DNA of 5,387 nt from an uncultured cyanobacterium. Its GTDB lineage: Bacteria > Cyanobacteriota > Cyanobacteriia > CACIAM-69d. Below, in pieces: positions 1 to 5,387 of this stretch. A program made the translations under genes and the position numbers. The notes under the pieces are model-generated. The model was not told the DNA's origin, ran no database searches, and saw nothing but the letters and a program-made list of their open reading frames with translations. The stretch covers positions 1-5,387 of the forward strand of contig CALCTI010000279.1 in the NCBI GenBank assembly GCA_937894105.1, in the 5' to 3' direction. The number at the start of each line of letters is the position of its first letter. The stretch's first letter is position 1.

Positions 1-464
1 CCTCAGCCCATGGTGATTTAGTCTCTTCTCAACCACGTCGATCTTCCGTTCTCGACGCCCAAATCACAGCCGCCAAAATTGATGACGATTCCTCGAAAGC
101 ATCGGCGCTCAGGGCGATCGCCACCGCCTATGGGGAGCTTTTAGAGAGCACTGATGACGAACGGCAGCAACTTAAACAGCGGGAGCGATCACTACTGGAG
201 AATGCATCTATCGTCGCTAACGAAGTCAAAAACTTTGAAGTGTTGGAATCCCTGGCGATACGCTATGCCGAACTACAGGAGTGGGCGATCGCCCGTCGCC
301 TGATCAAAGACTGCCCCCCGGATAAAAAAATCAAAGTCCTCGCCACAATCTTGGTGGAATGGAAGAAGCAATACACCTGGGTTGCCCGTTTCTCCCAAGA
401 CAAAGCTATGGGAGCATCCTTAACCGAAAACCTGACGCGCATCAAAGAAGTACGCTTTAAATAA
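1..464 (+). CDS. C-terminal part of a helical-repeat (TPR-like) protein of unknown function, cut by the left edge
   Basis: The frame whose first complete codon is at 3 is open from the left edge to the TAA at 462-464, giving 153 visible residues with no credible start of its own; a GTG at 240 is internal. I do not recognise a named family. The first 25-30 residues are rich in Ser, Gln and Asp and look like a linker. After that come helical units of the type K-A-x-A-L-x-x-I-A-x-x-Y-x-E-L: visible residues 32-47 (KASALRAIATAYGELL), 80-101 (VLESLAIRYAELQEWAIARR and following) and 109-121 (KIKVLATILVEWK). This alternation of A/L/Y resembles the degenerate TPR-like solenoids common in large cyanobacterial proteins, which generally serve as protein-binding scaffolds. 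The tail (about 124-153) is basic and probably helical. The stop lies 26 bp before the first Uma2 gene, so co-transcription is plausible. The coding call is firm; the repeat class is an inference; the function is unknown. Confidence 0.8.
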   Translation, partial: SAHGDLVSSQPRRSSVLDAQITAAKIDDDSSKASALRAIATAYGELLESTDDERQQLKQRERSLLENASIVANEVKNFEVLESLAIRYAELQEWAIARRLIKDCPPDKKIKVLATILVEWKKQYTWVARFSQDKAMGASLTENLTRIKEVRFK

Positions 465-490
465 GCAACAACAACAGTCCTGACCGCCCC

Positions 491-1105
491 ATGATCGCCC
501 AACCGGAATATCATCCCCGTTTAACCCCCGATGAATATCTCGTCGCCGAAGCAAAATTCTCCGTCAAGCACGAATATCACGACGGCGAAGTGTACACCAT
601 GGCAGGCGCTAGCGACGAACACAACCTCATCACCGGAAATTTTTATACGCTGCTGCGATCGCACCTACGCGGCTCAGGCTGTCAAACCTTTTTCGCCGAC
701 ATGAAGGTACACATCGATCACAGCAACCGATATTCCTACCCCGATCTGCTGGTCACCTGCGACCCGCAAGACCGAGAAAACTGCTACATCAAACGCCATC
801 TCAAACTCATCATCGAAATCCTCTCCGACAACACCGAAGCCTTTGAACGCGGAGACAAGTTCCATAATTACTGTCAACTGGACAGCCTCGAAGAATACAT
901 CCTCGTCAGTCAACGCCGACCCCTGATTGATGTGCTGCGGCGGGGCGACGCTTCCGATTCTTCTTGGCGATTCCATACCTACACCGCTGACGATATCTTT
1001 CGATTGGAAAGTTTGGACTTTGAGGGGGCGATCGCGCAAATCTACGAAGACGTCACCTTCCCGCCGAAATTCCCATCCCCGAAGGCGTTAAATCAGAACC
1101 GATAA
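491..1105 (+). CDS. Uma2 family (DUF820) putative PD-(D/E)XK endonuclease, first copy
   Basis: This 204-residue protein has the full layout of the long-form cyanobacterial Uma2 proteins. It opens with R-L-T-P-D-E-Y-L (10-17), then H-E-Y-H-D-G-E-V-Y-x-M-A-G (27-39) and an H-N-L-I-T-G-N helix start (44-50). The nuclease-like core follows: Y-P-D (83-85, candidate acidic residue D85), the hydrophobic strand L-I-I-E-I-L-S (106-112, candidate E109) and R-G-D-K-F-x-x-Y (120-127, candidate K123). Y-I-L-V-S and the C-terminal L-E-S-L-D-F...I-Y-E strands end the domain. Length is normal for the family and no key residue is missing. Members are assigned to the PD-(D/E)XK nuclease superfamily by sequence and structure; substrate and role are unknown, so 'endonuclease' rests on the family. 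No Shine-Dalgarno sequence precedes the ATG, as is often so in cyanobacteria; the start fits the usual M-I-A-x-P beginning. It sits 26 bp after the repeat-protein gene and 30 bp before a second Uma2 gene. Confidence 0.92.
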   Translation: MIAQPEYHPRLTPDEYLVAEAKFSVKHEYHDGEVYTMAGASDEHNLITGNFYTLLRSHLRGSGCQTFFADMKVHIDHSNRYSYPDLLVTCDPQDRENCYIKRHLKLIIEILSDNTEAFERGDKFHNYCQLDSLEEYILVSQRRPLIDVLRRGDASDSSWRFHTYTADDIFRLESLDFEGAIAQIYEDVTFPPKFPSPKALNQNR

Positions 1106-1135
1106 AATAGAGCCACACTTTCTCGGGTCAACACG

Positions 1136-1786
1136 ATGGTCGCATCACCTCAAAAACCCATCCACCAAAGCCCCGGTGAAAAACTGGTCACCTTGCACGG
1201 GCTGGACTGGCAAGCATACCAACAAATCTTGCACGCCCTCCCCCAAAGCCGTGCTGCCCGCTTAACCTATGAGCGCGGAACCCTAGAAATCACCGTACCC
1301 TTAGAAAACCAAAAATTCGCCCTACGCCTAATTGAGCGATTTATCGTCATCTTAGTTGTGGAAATGGGTATGAAAGTGAAAACGATGGGCTCAACGACTA
1401 TGGATCGTGAAAAATTAAATCGTGGCTCAGAGCCAGACTGTGCCTACTACATTCACAATCAACGCCTTGTTGCCGGTCGTAAGGTTAAGTTTGATCAGGA
1501 CCCACCACCCGATTTAGTCGTAGAAGTGGATATTACCCACACGGATATTGATAAGAATCGCCTTTATGCTGCCATGGGAATTCCCGAATTTTGGCGCTAT
1601 AACGGTCAGCACCTGACAATTTTTCAGCTACAGGATGGGGCTTATCAAGAGTGCGATCGCAGCCCAACTTTTGAGTGGGTAAAGAAGGATGATTTATATC
1701 AATTTCTGTCAGAAGCAGAACAGGATGAAGTCAACGCTGAAATCAATTTTCGCGCCTACGTTCAAGAGAAAATCAAGACACTTTAA
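1136..1786 (+). CDS. Uma2 family (DUF820) putative PD-(D/E)XK endonuclease, second, divergent copy
   Basis: This 216-residue protein belongs to a different Uma2 branch from its neighbour. After a 16-residue polar lead come L-H-G-L-D-W-Q-A-Y (20-28), then R-L-T-Y-E-R-G-T-L-E-I-T-V-P (42-55), which corresponds to the G-E/G-x-L-E strand of the family. The nuclease-like core is G-S-E-P-D (97-101, candidate D101), P-D-L-V-V-E-V-D (125-132, candidate E130) and D-x-D-K-N-R-L-Y-A-A-M-G-I-P-E-F-W-R-Y (137-155, candidate K140), a standard Uma2 ending. All three candidate residues are present. The last 40 or so residues are acidic and then helical, and may be an added tail. It begins 30 bp after the first copy, has no clear Shine-Dalgarno sequence, and contains one HIP1 site at 1653. 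The two copies share fold motifs but very little running identity, so they are not a recent tandem duplication. Cellular role is unknown. Confidence 0.92.
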   Translation: MVASPQKPIHQSPGEKLVTLHGLDWQAYQQILHALPQSRAARLTYERGTLEITVPLENQKFALRLIERFIVILVVEMGMKVKTMGSTTMDREKLNRGSEPDCAYYIHNQRLVAGRKVKFDQDPPPDLVVEVDITHTDIDKNRLYAAMGIPEFWRYNGQHLTIFQLQDGAYQECDRSPTFEWVKKDDLYQFLSEAEQDEVNAEINFRAYVQEKIKTL

Positions 1787-1891
1787 ATACTACTTGAACA
1801 GGCTTATTGAATTTACCTAGAACAGGTTTGGGCGATCGCAATGCTAGGAAGGTGAAGGAATTACCACCGCAACCCGTTGCCGAAAAGTCGA

Positions 1892-1897
1892 TACAAT
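1892..1897 (+). promoter_or_regulatory. Possible -10 element (TACAAT) for mfd
   Basis: TACAAT matches the bacterial TATAAT consensus at 5 of 6 positions and lies 69 bp before the preferred mfd start. There is no acceptable -35 hexamer 16-18 bp upstream; the nearest TTG-starting hexamer (TTGCCG, 1877-1882) is only 9 bp away, which is too close. No extended TGn motif is present. It is offered as the best single candidate in the gap, not as a demonstrated promoter. Confidence 0.2.
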
Positions 1898-1933
1898 CGT
1901 GAATCGCATTGCCTAATGCTCCCGGCAATCACA

Positions 1934-1951
1934 ACCGTTCTTTACCGTTCT
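1934..1951 (+). repeat. Two direct copies of ACCGTTCT, 10-bp period, just before mfd
   Basis: ACCGTTCT occurs at 1934-1941 and again at 1944-1951, separated by TT. The copies are perfect and start exactly 10 bp apart, about one turn of B-DNA, ending 9 bp before the preferred mfd ATG. Such phasing would suit a protein bound to one face of the helix, or could be a chance repeat. If translation starts at 1916 instead, the repeat lies inside the coding region. The repeat itself is certain; a regulatory role is a guess. Confidence 0.6.
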
Positions 1952-1960
1952 GCGCAGGCT

Positions 1961-4900
1961 ATGGCTTTTTCTTCCCTGATTCATACTCTCCAGCGATCGC
2001 CCTTAACTGATGAATTTTTAACCCGTTGGGAGCGGCAGAATCAGCTTTACTTCACCGGTGCGTCGCGGCTGGTAAAAGGATTGGTATCGTCGGCGTTGGC
2101 CCAAAGTCGAAGCTGTCCCATGGTGGTGGTGACGGCGACTTTGGAAGAGGCGGGGCGCTGGGCGGTGCAGCTAGAAGCCATGGGCTGGAATGCCGTGAAA
2201 TTTTATCCCACCACCGAGGCATCCCCTTACGAGCCCTTTGATCCCGAGTCGGAGTTGACCTGGGGACAATTGCAAATTTTGGCGGATTTGGTGACGGGGG
2301 CGAAGACGGACAGGGGATTGAAGGGCACGGTAATTGTGGCGACGGAGCGATCGCTCCAGCCCCATTTGCCACCAGTGGAGGTGTTTGAAAATAACTGCCT
2401 GGGGTTGACCACTGGGTCGGAGTGGAATTTACGGGATTTGGGGCGACGGCTGGCCACGCTGGGCTACGAGCGCACAACCCTGGTGGAAACGGAGGGGCAG
2501 TGGAGCCAGCGGGGGGACATTATCGATATTTTTCCCGTGTCGTCGGAGTTGCCGGTGCGTCTGGAATGGTTTGGGGATGAGCTGGAAAAAATTCGCGAGT
2601 TTGATCCCGGTAATCAGCGTACCCTTGATGGAATTGACCGGGTAATTCTGACGCCGATGGGGTTTGCGCCGATGATTGCCGAGGCGCTGGAGATGCCGTT
2701 GGTGCCCGAAAAGGAAGAGGATGAGGAGCCAATCCAGTCAGAGGGATGGCATCAGTTTTTGGGCGCGGCGTTTAAAGAACCGGCGTCGCTGTTGGATTAT
2801 TTGCCCCAGGGGACGGCGATCGCCATTGATGAACTGGAGCAGTGCATGGCCCACGGCGATCGCTGGGCGGAGCATGTGGACGATCATTTCCAGTCAGTAT
2901 CTGAGGCAAAAGATGGGGATGAATCACCGGCAAAGATTGTTAAATTTCACCGCTATTTTAAAGACCTTCTGCTGGCAATTGATACGGCTCCCCAGGAATT
3001 TTTCAAGGTCTATTTATCGGAATTAGCCACCGATACCGCTAGCGATCAACTACCCATTAAAAATCCGCCGACGCCCATTAATCTAGCAGCGCGAACGTTG
3101 CCTGCAATGCCCCACCAGTTTGGCAAGCTGGCAGAAATGGTACGGGGAGAATTAGCAAAAAAAAGCAAAGTTTGGCTGATTTCTGCCCAACCTAGTCGGT
3201 CCGTTGCCCTGCTTCAGGAACACGATTGCCCGGCTCAATTTATTCCCAGCGTCAAAGATTTTCCGGCGATCGAACGGTGCCAAGGTCAACATATTGCCAC
3301 CGCCGTTAAATATTCGGGACTGGCGGAACTGGAAGGTTTTGAGCTTCCCCCGTTTCGTATTGCGGTGGTGAGCGATCGCGAATTTTACGGTCAGCACGCC
3401 CTAGCCACCCCTAGTTATGTGCGGAAGCGACGGCGGGCAGCATCCAAACAAATTGACCCGAATAAACTGAGTCCCGGCGATTATGTGGTGCATCGCAGCC
3501 ACGGGGTGGGGCAATTTATTAAGTTAGAAACCCTGACTATTAGTAACGAAACTCGGGAATATTTAGTGCTTAAATATGCCGATGGTTTACTGCGGATAGC
3601 AGCGGATCGGGTGGGGGTTTTATCGCGATATCGCAAGACCAGCGAAGGTAAGCCACCGCTCCATAAAATGTCTGGAAAGGTTTGGGAAAAAACCAAGAAA
3701 AAAGTTCAGAAAAGTATTAAGAAGGTCGCCGTTGATTTGCTAGCCCTTTACGCGGCACGGGCAGAACAAACGGGCTTTCAATTTCCTTCCGATATGCCCT
3801 GGCAACAGGAAATGGAAGAGTCTTTTCCCTACCAGCCCACACCAGATCAACTTAAGGCCGTGCAGTCCGTGAAGCGAGATATGGAGGGCGATCGCCCCAT
3901 GGATCGTCTAGTCTGCGGCGATGTGGGCTTCGGTAAAACGGAGGTGGCGGTGCGGGCACTTTTCAAGGCGGTTACTGCCGATAAACAGTGCGCATTATTG
4001 GCACCGACGACTATTTTAACCCAGCAGCATTATCACACTTTAAAAGAGCGATTTGCCCCCTATCCCATCAAAATTGCCTTACTCAATCGATTTAGAACCC
4101 CGACAGAAAGAAAGGAAATTCATAAGCAATTACTGGCGGGAGAAATTGATATTGTGGTGGGCACCCAATCTATTTTGGGAAAATCTGTAAAATTCAAAGA
4201 CTTAGGGCTATTGGTGGTGGATGAAGAACAGCGTTTTGGTGTTAATCAAAAAGAAAAAATTAAGGCTTTAAAAACCCATTTAGACGTGCTAACTTTAAGC
4301 GCCACGCCCATTCCTCGCACCCTGTATATGTCCCTGTCGGGCATTCGGGAAATGAGCCTAATCACTACGCCGCCCCCGTCCCGCCGCCCGATCCAAACTC
4401 ACCTGTCGCCTTACAACGAAGAAGCAGTTAGAACGGCAATTCGTCAAGAGTTAGATCGCGGTGGACAGATTTTTTATGTGGTGCCTCGGGTGGAAGGGAT
4501 TGAAGAAATTGCTGGAAAAATTCGAGAAATGGTGCCAGGAATTCGATTGGCGATCGCCCACGGTCAAATGGCGGAGGGGGAGCTAGAAAGTACCATGTTA
4601 ACTTTTGGAAATGGGGAGGCAGACATGTTAGTTTGCACCACCATTGTGGAGTCAGGATTGGATATTCCTCGGGTGAATACGATTCTGATTGAAGACTCGG
4701 AAAAGTTTGGTTTATCTCAGCTTTATCAGTTACGAGGTCGAGTGGGACGTGCAGGGATTCAAGCCCATGCCTGGCTGTTTTATAAAAATAAAGGAACCCT
4801 CAGTCCAGCAGCACGAAAACGGCTGCGAGCGATTCAAGAATTTTCTAAGTTAGGGTCAGGATATCAGCTAGCCATGCGAGATATGGAAATTCGCGGGGTG

Positions 4901-5387
4901 GGTAATCTTTTGGGAGCAGAACAATCGGGACAAATGAACGATATTGGCTTCGATTTATATATGGATATGCTCAACGAAGCCATTCAAGAAATCCGCGGAC
5001 AGGAAATTCCCCAGGTCGATGAAACCCAAGTGGATTTGTCTATTACGGCGTTTATTCCCAGCGATTATATTCCCGATTTAGATCAGAAAATGGCAGCGTA
5101 CCGTACCGTGGCGGCGGCCACAAACCGGCGAGAATTGGCGGAAATTGCGGCGGAATGGTGCGATCGCTACGGACAGTTACCCTCAGCAGCGGAGCAGCTT
5201 TTCCAGGTGATGGAGCTAAAACAGGTGGCAAAATCACTAGGATTTTCCCGCATTAAGCCCGAAGGAAAACAGCATGTGGAATTAGAAACGCCCATGGAAG
5301 AACCGGCGTGGAAACTATTAGCTGAAAATTTACCAAAACATTTGCGATCGCGCTTTGTTTACACGGGCAAAAAGGTACTGGTGCGAG
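1961..5387 (+). CDS. mfd: Transcription-repair coupling factor Mfd (TRCF), 3' end beyond the right edge
   Basis: Mfd is a DNA translocase that displaces RNA polymerase stalled at lesions and recruits UvrA for nucleotide excision repair. The frame is open from 1961 to the edge: 1142 residues, close to a full protein of roughly 1150-1200. The UvrB-like module comes first (about 1-330); R184, R200 and F204 have the spacing of the E. coli UvrA-contact residues R165, R181 and F185 (numbers from memory). A short acidic run is at 250-256 and a basic linker at 488-492. The CarD-like RNA polymerase-interacting domain starts near 500 (G-D-Y-V-V-H, 506-511). The RecG-like motor has Walker A G-D-V-G-F-G-K-T (653-660), D-E-E-Q (754-757), S-A-T-P-I-P-R-T (780-787) and Q-L-R-G-R-V-G-R (923-930). 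The TRG motif spans about 956-990 and the C-terminal TRCF domain starts near 1019. The ATG at 1961 (M-A-F-S-S-L) fits cyanobacterial homologues; an in-frame ATG at 1916 would add 15 residues. No Shine-Dalgarno is seen. All motor residues are intact. Confidence 0.97.
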   Translation, partial: MAFSSLIHTLQRSPLTDEFLTRWERQNQLYFTGASRLVKGLVSSALAQSRSCPMVVVTATLEEAGRWAVQLEAMGWNAVKFYPTTEASPYEPFDPESELTWGQLQILADLVTGAKTDRGLKGTVIVATERSLQPHLPPVEVFENNCLGLTTGSEWNLRDLGRRLATLGYERTTLVETEGQWSQRGDIIDIFPVSSELPVRLEWFGDELEKIREFDPGNQRTLDGIDRVILTPMGFAPMIAEALEMPLVPEKEEDEEPIQSEGWHQFLGAAFKEPASLLDYLPQGTAIAIDELEQCMAHGDRWAEHVDDHFQSVSEAKDGDESPAKIVKFHRYFKDLLLAIDTAPQEFFKVYLSELATDTASDQLPIKNPPTPINLAARTLPAMPHQFGKLAEMVRGELAKKSKVWLISAQPSRSVALLQEHDCPAQFIPSVKDFPAIERCQGQHIATAVKYSGLAELEGFELPPFRIAVVSDREFYGQHALATPSYVRKRRRAASKQIDPNKLSPGDYVVHRSHGVGQFIKLETLTISNETREYLVLKYADGLLRIAADRVGVLSRYRKTSEGKPPLHKMSGKVWEKTKKKVQKSIKKVAVDLLALYAARAEQTGFQFPSDMPWQQEMEESFPYQPTPDQLKAVQSVKRDMEGDRPMDRLVCGDVGFGKTEVAVRALFKAVTADKQCALLAPTTILTQQHYHTLKERFAPYPIKIALLNRFRTPTERKEIHKQLLAGEIDIVVGTQSILGKSVKFKDLGLLVVDEEQRFGVNQKEKIKALKTHLDVLTLSATPIPRTLYMSLSGIREMSLITTPPPSRRPIQTHLSPYNEEAVRTAIRQELDRGGQIFYVVPRVEGIEEIAGKIREMVPGIRLAIAHGQMAEGELESTMLTFGNGEADMLVCTTIVESGLDIPRVNTILIEDSEKFGLSQLYQLRGRVGRAGIQAHAWLFYKNKGTLSPAARKRLRAIQEFSKLGSGYQLAMRDMEIRGVGNLLGAEQSGQMNDIGFDLYMDMLNEAIQEIRGQEIPQVDETQVDLSITAFIPSDYIPDLDQKMAAYRTVAAATNRRELAEIAAEWCDRYGQLPSAAEQLFQVMELKQVAKSLGFSRIKPEGKQHVELETPMEEPAWKLLAENLPKHLRSRFVYTGKKVLVR

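Larger units (their letters stand above)
1787..1960. other. Intergenic region between the second Uma2 gene and mfd
   Basis: This 174-bp gap holds one HIP1 octamer (1832-1839), a 7-bp direct repeat GAACAGG (1796-1802 and 1820-1826), a separated inverted repeat GCAATGC/GCATTGC (1838-1844 and 1906-1912), a small hairpin GCATT-GCCT-AATGC (1906-1919), a lone -10-like TACAAT (1892-1897) and an 8-bp direct repeat close to the mfd start. I see no GC-rich stem followed by a T run, so there is no supported terminator for the upstream genes. It is the only gap long enough to carry an independent mfd promoter. The mfd frame is open from 1856, so the distal part could be coding if the ATG at 1916 is used. 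Confidence 0.7.
114..5351. repeat. HIP1 octamer GCGATCGC, 15 dispersed copies
   Basis: HIP1 (highly iterated palindrome 1) is a hallmark of many cyanobacterial genomes. Exact copies start at 114, 285, 655, 1028, 1653, 1832, 1993, 2347, 2816, 2856, 3372, 3888, 4550, 5160 and 5344, or about one per 360 bp. Fourteen are inside genes and one (1832) is in the gap before mfd. The sequence contains a GATC (Dam-type) methylation site. In coding regions it is read in different frames, for example Ala-Ile-Ala in the first gene (114 and 285) and Arg-Ser at 1993 in mfd. Near misses such as 185 (GCGATCAC) and 3266 (GCGATCGA) were not counted. Confidence 0.95.

Noticed and set aside
240..464. GTG at 240 as the start of a separate 74-residue gene
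   Set aside because: The same frame is open all the way back to the left edge and the repeat pattern continues upstream, so this is an internal codon.
263..514. Minus-strand open frame of 83 codons
   Set aside because: It is antisense to the repeat-protein gene and the start of the first Uma2 gene, and its product has no recognisable domain.
674..1039. Minus-strand open frame of 121 codons
   Set aside because: It lies entirely opposite the first Uma2 gene, whose family motifs are unmistakable in the plus frame.
491..1786. Uma2 pair as a toxin-antitoxin or restriction-modification module
   Set aside because: There is no methyltransferase, DNA-binding antitoxin or specificity subunit in the window; both proteins are of the same putative nuclease family.
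1816..1847. CCTAG/CTAGG inverted repeat as a terminator for the Uma2 genes
   Set aside because: The stem is 5 bp with a loop of over 20 bases and no T run follows.
1877..1897. TTGCCG with TACAAT as a complete promoter
   Set aside because: The spacer is only 9 bp, far from the required 16-18 bp.
2052..2477. Minus-strand Pro/Ser-rich open frame of 141 codons
   Set aside because: It is antisense to the GC-rich start of mfd; the Pro/Ser bias is what G-rich coding strands give when read backwards.
2676..3026. Plus-strand open frame of 116 codons, Arg/Trp-rich
   Set aside because: It is an out-of-frame shadow of mfd, which is continuous and well conserved through this stretch.
1..5387. tRNA, rRNA, CRISPR array, insertion sequence or attachment site
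   Set aside because: No cloverleaf, no regularly spaced repeats, no transposase frame and no terminal inverted repeats with flanking duplications were seen.

Overview
The window looks like chromosomal DNA of a cyanobacterium. The strongest sign is the octamer GCGATCGC (HIP1), present 15 times in 5.4 kb where chance predicts about 0.1. Two Uma2-family (DUF820) genes, a family greatly expanded in cyanobacteria, and an Mfd sequence with cyanobacterial-style wording agree with this. Genus cannot be called from the sequence alone.

All four genes read left to right. (1) Positions 1-464 are the 3' end of a protein of unknown function; it begins outside the window and carries helical, TPR-like repeats. 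(2) Positions 491-1105 encode a Uma2-family putative endonuclease of 204 residues. (3) Positions 1136-1786 encode a second, clearly different Uma2-family protein of 216 residues. The gaps are only 26 and 30 bp, with no terminator seen, so genes 1-3 may be one transcript. (4) After 174 bp without a gene, mfd starts (best start 1961) and runs off the right edge. The 1142 visible codons cover all the expected Mfd modules, and probably only the last few tens of residues are missing.

Mfd is the transcription-repair coupling factor: it pushes stalled RNA polymerase off damaged template and recruits UvrA. The Uma2 proteins have the residues expected of a PD-(D/E)XK nuclease fold, but their biological role is not established. 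Nothing in the sequence ties them functionally to Mfd beyond being neighbours on the same strand.

No rRNA, tRNA, CRISPR array, insertion sequence, riboswitch or convincing rho-independent terminator was seen. I found no clear sign of an undescribed system. The points most worth a second look are the side-by-side unlike Uma2 genes with the repeat-protein gene before them, an 8-bp direct repeat with exactly one helical turn of spacing just before the mfd start, and a strong swing in base composition inside mfd.
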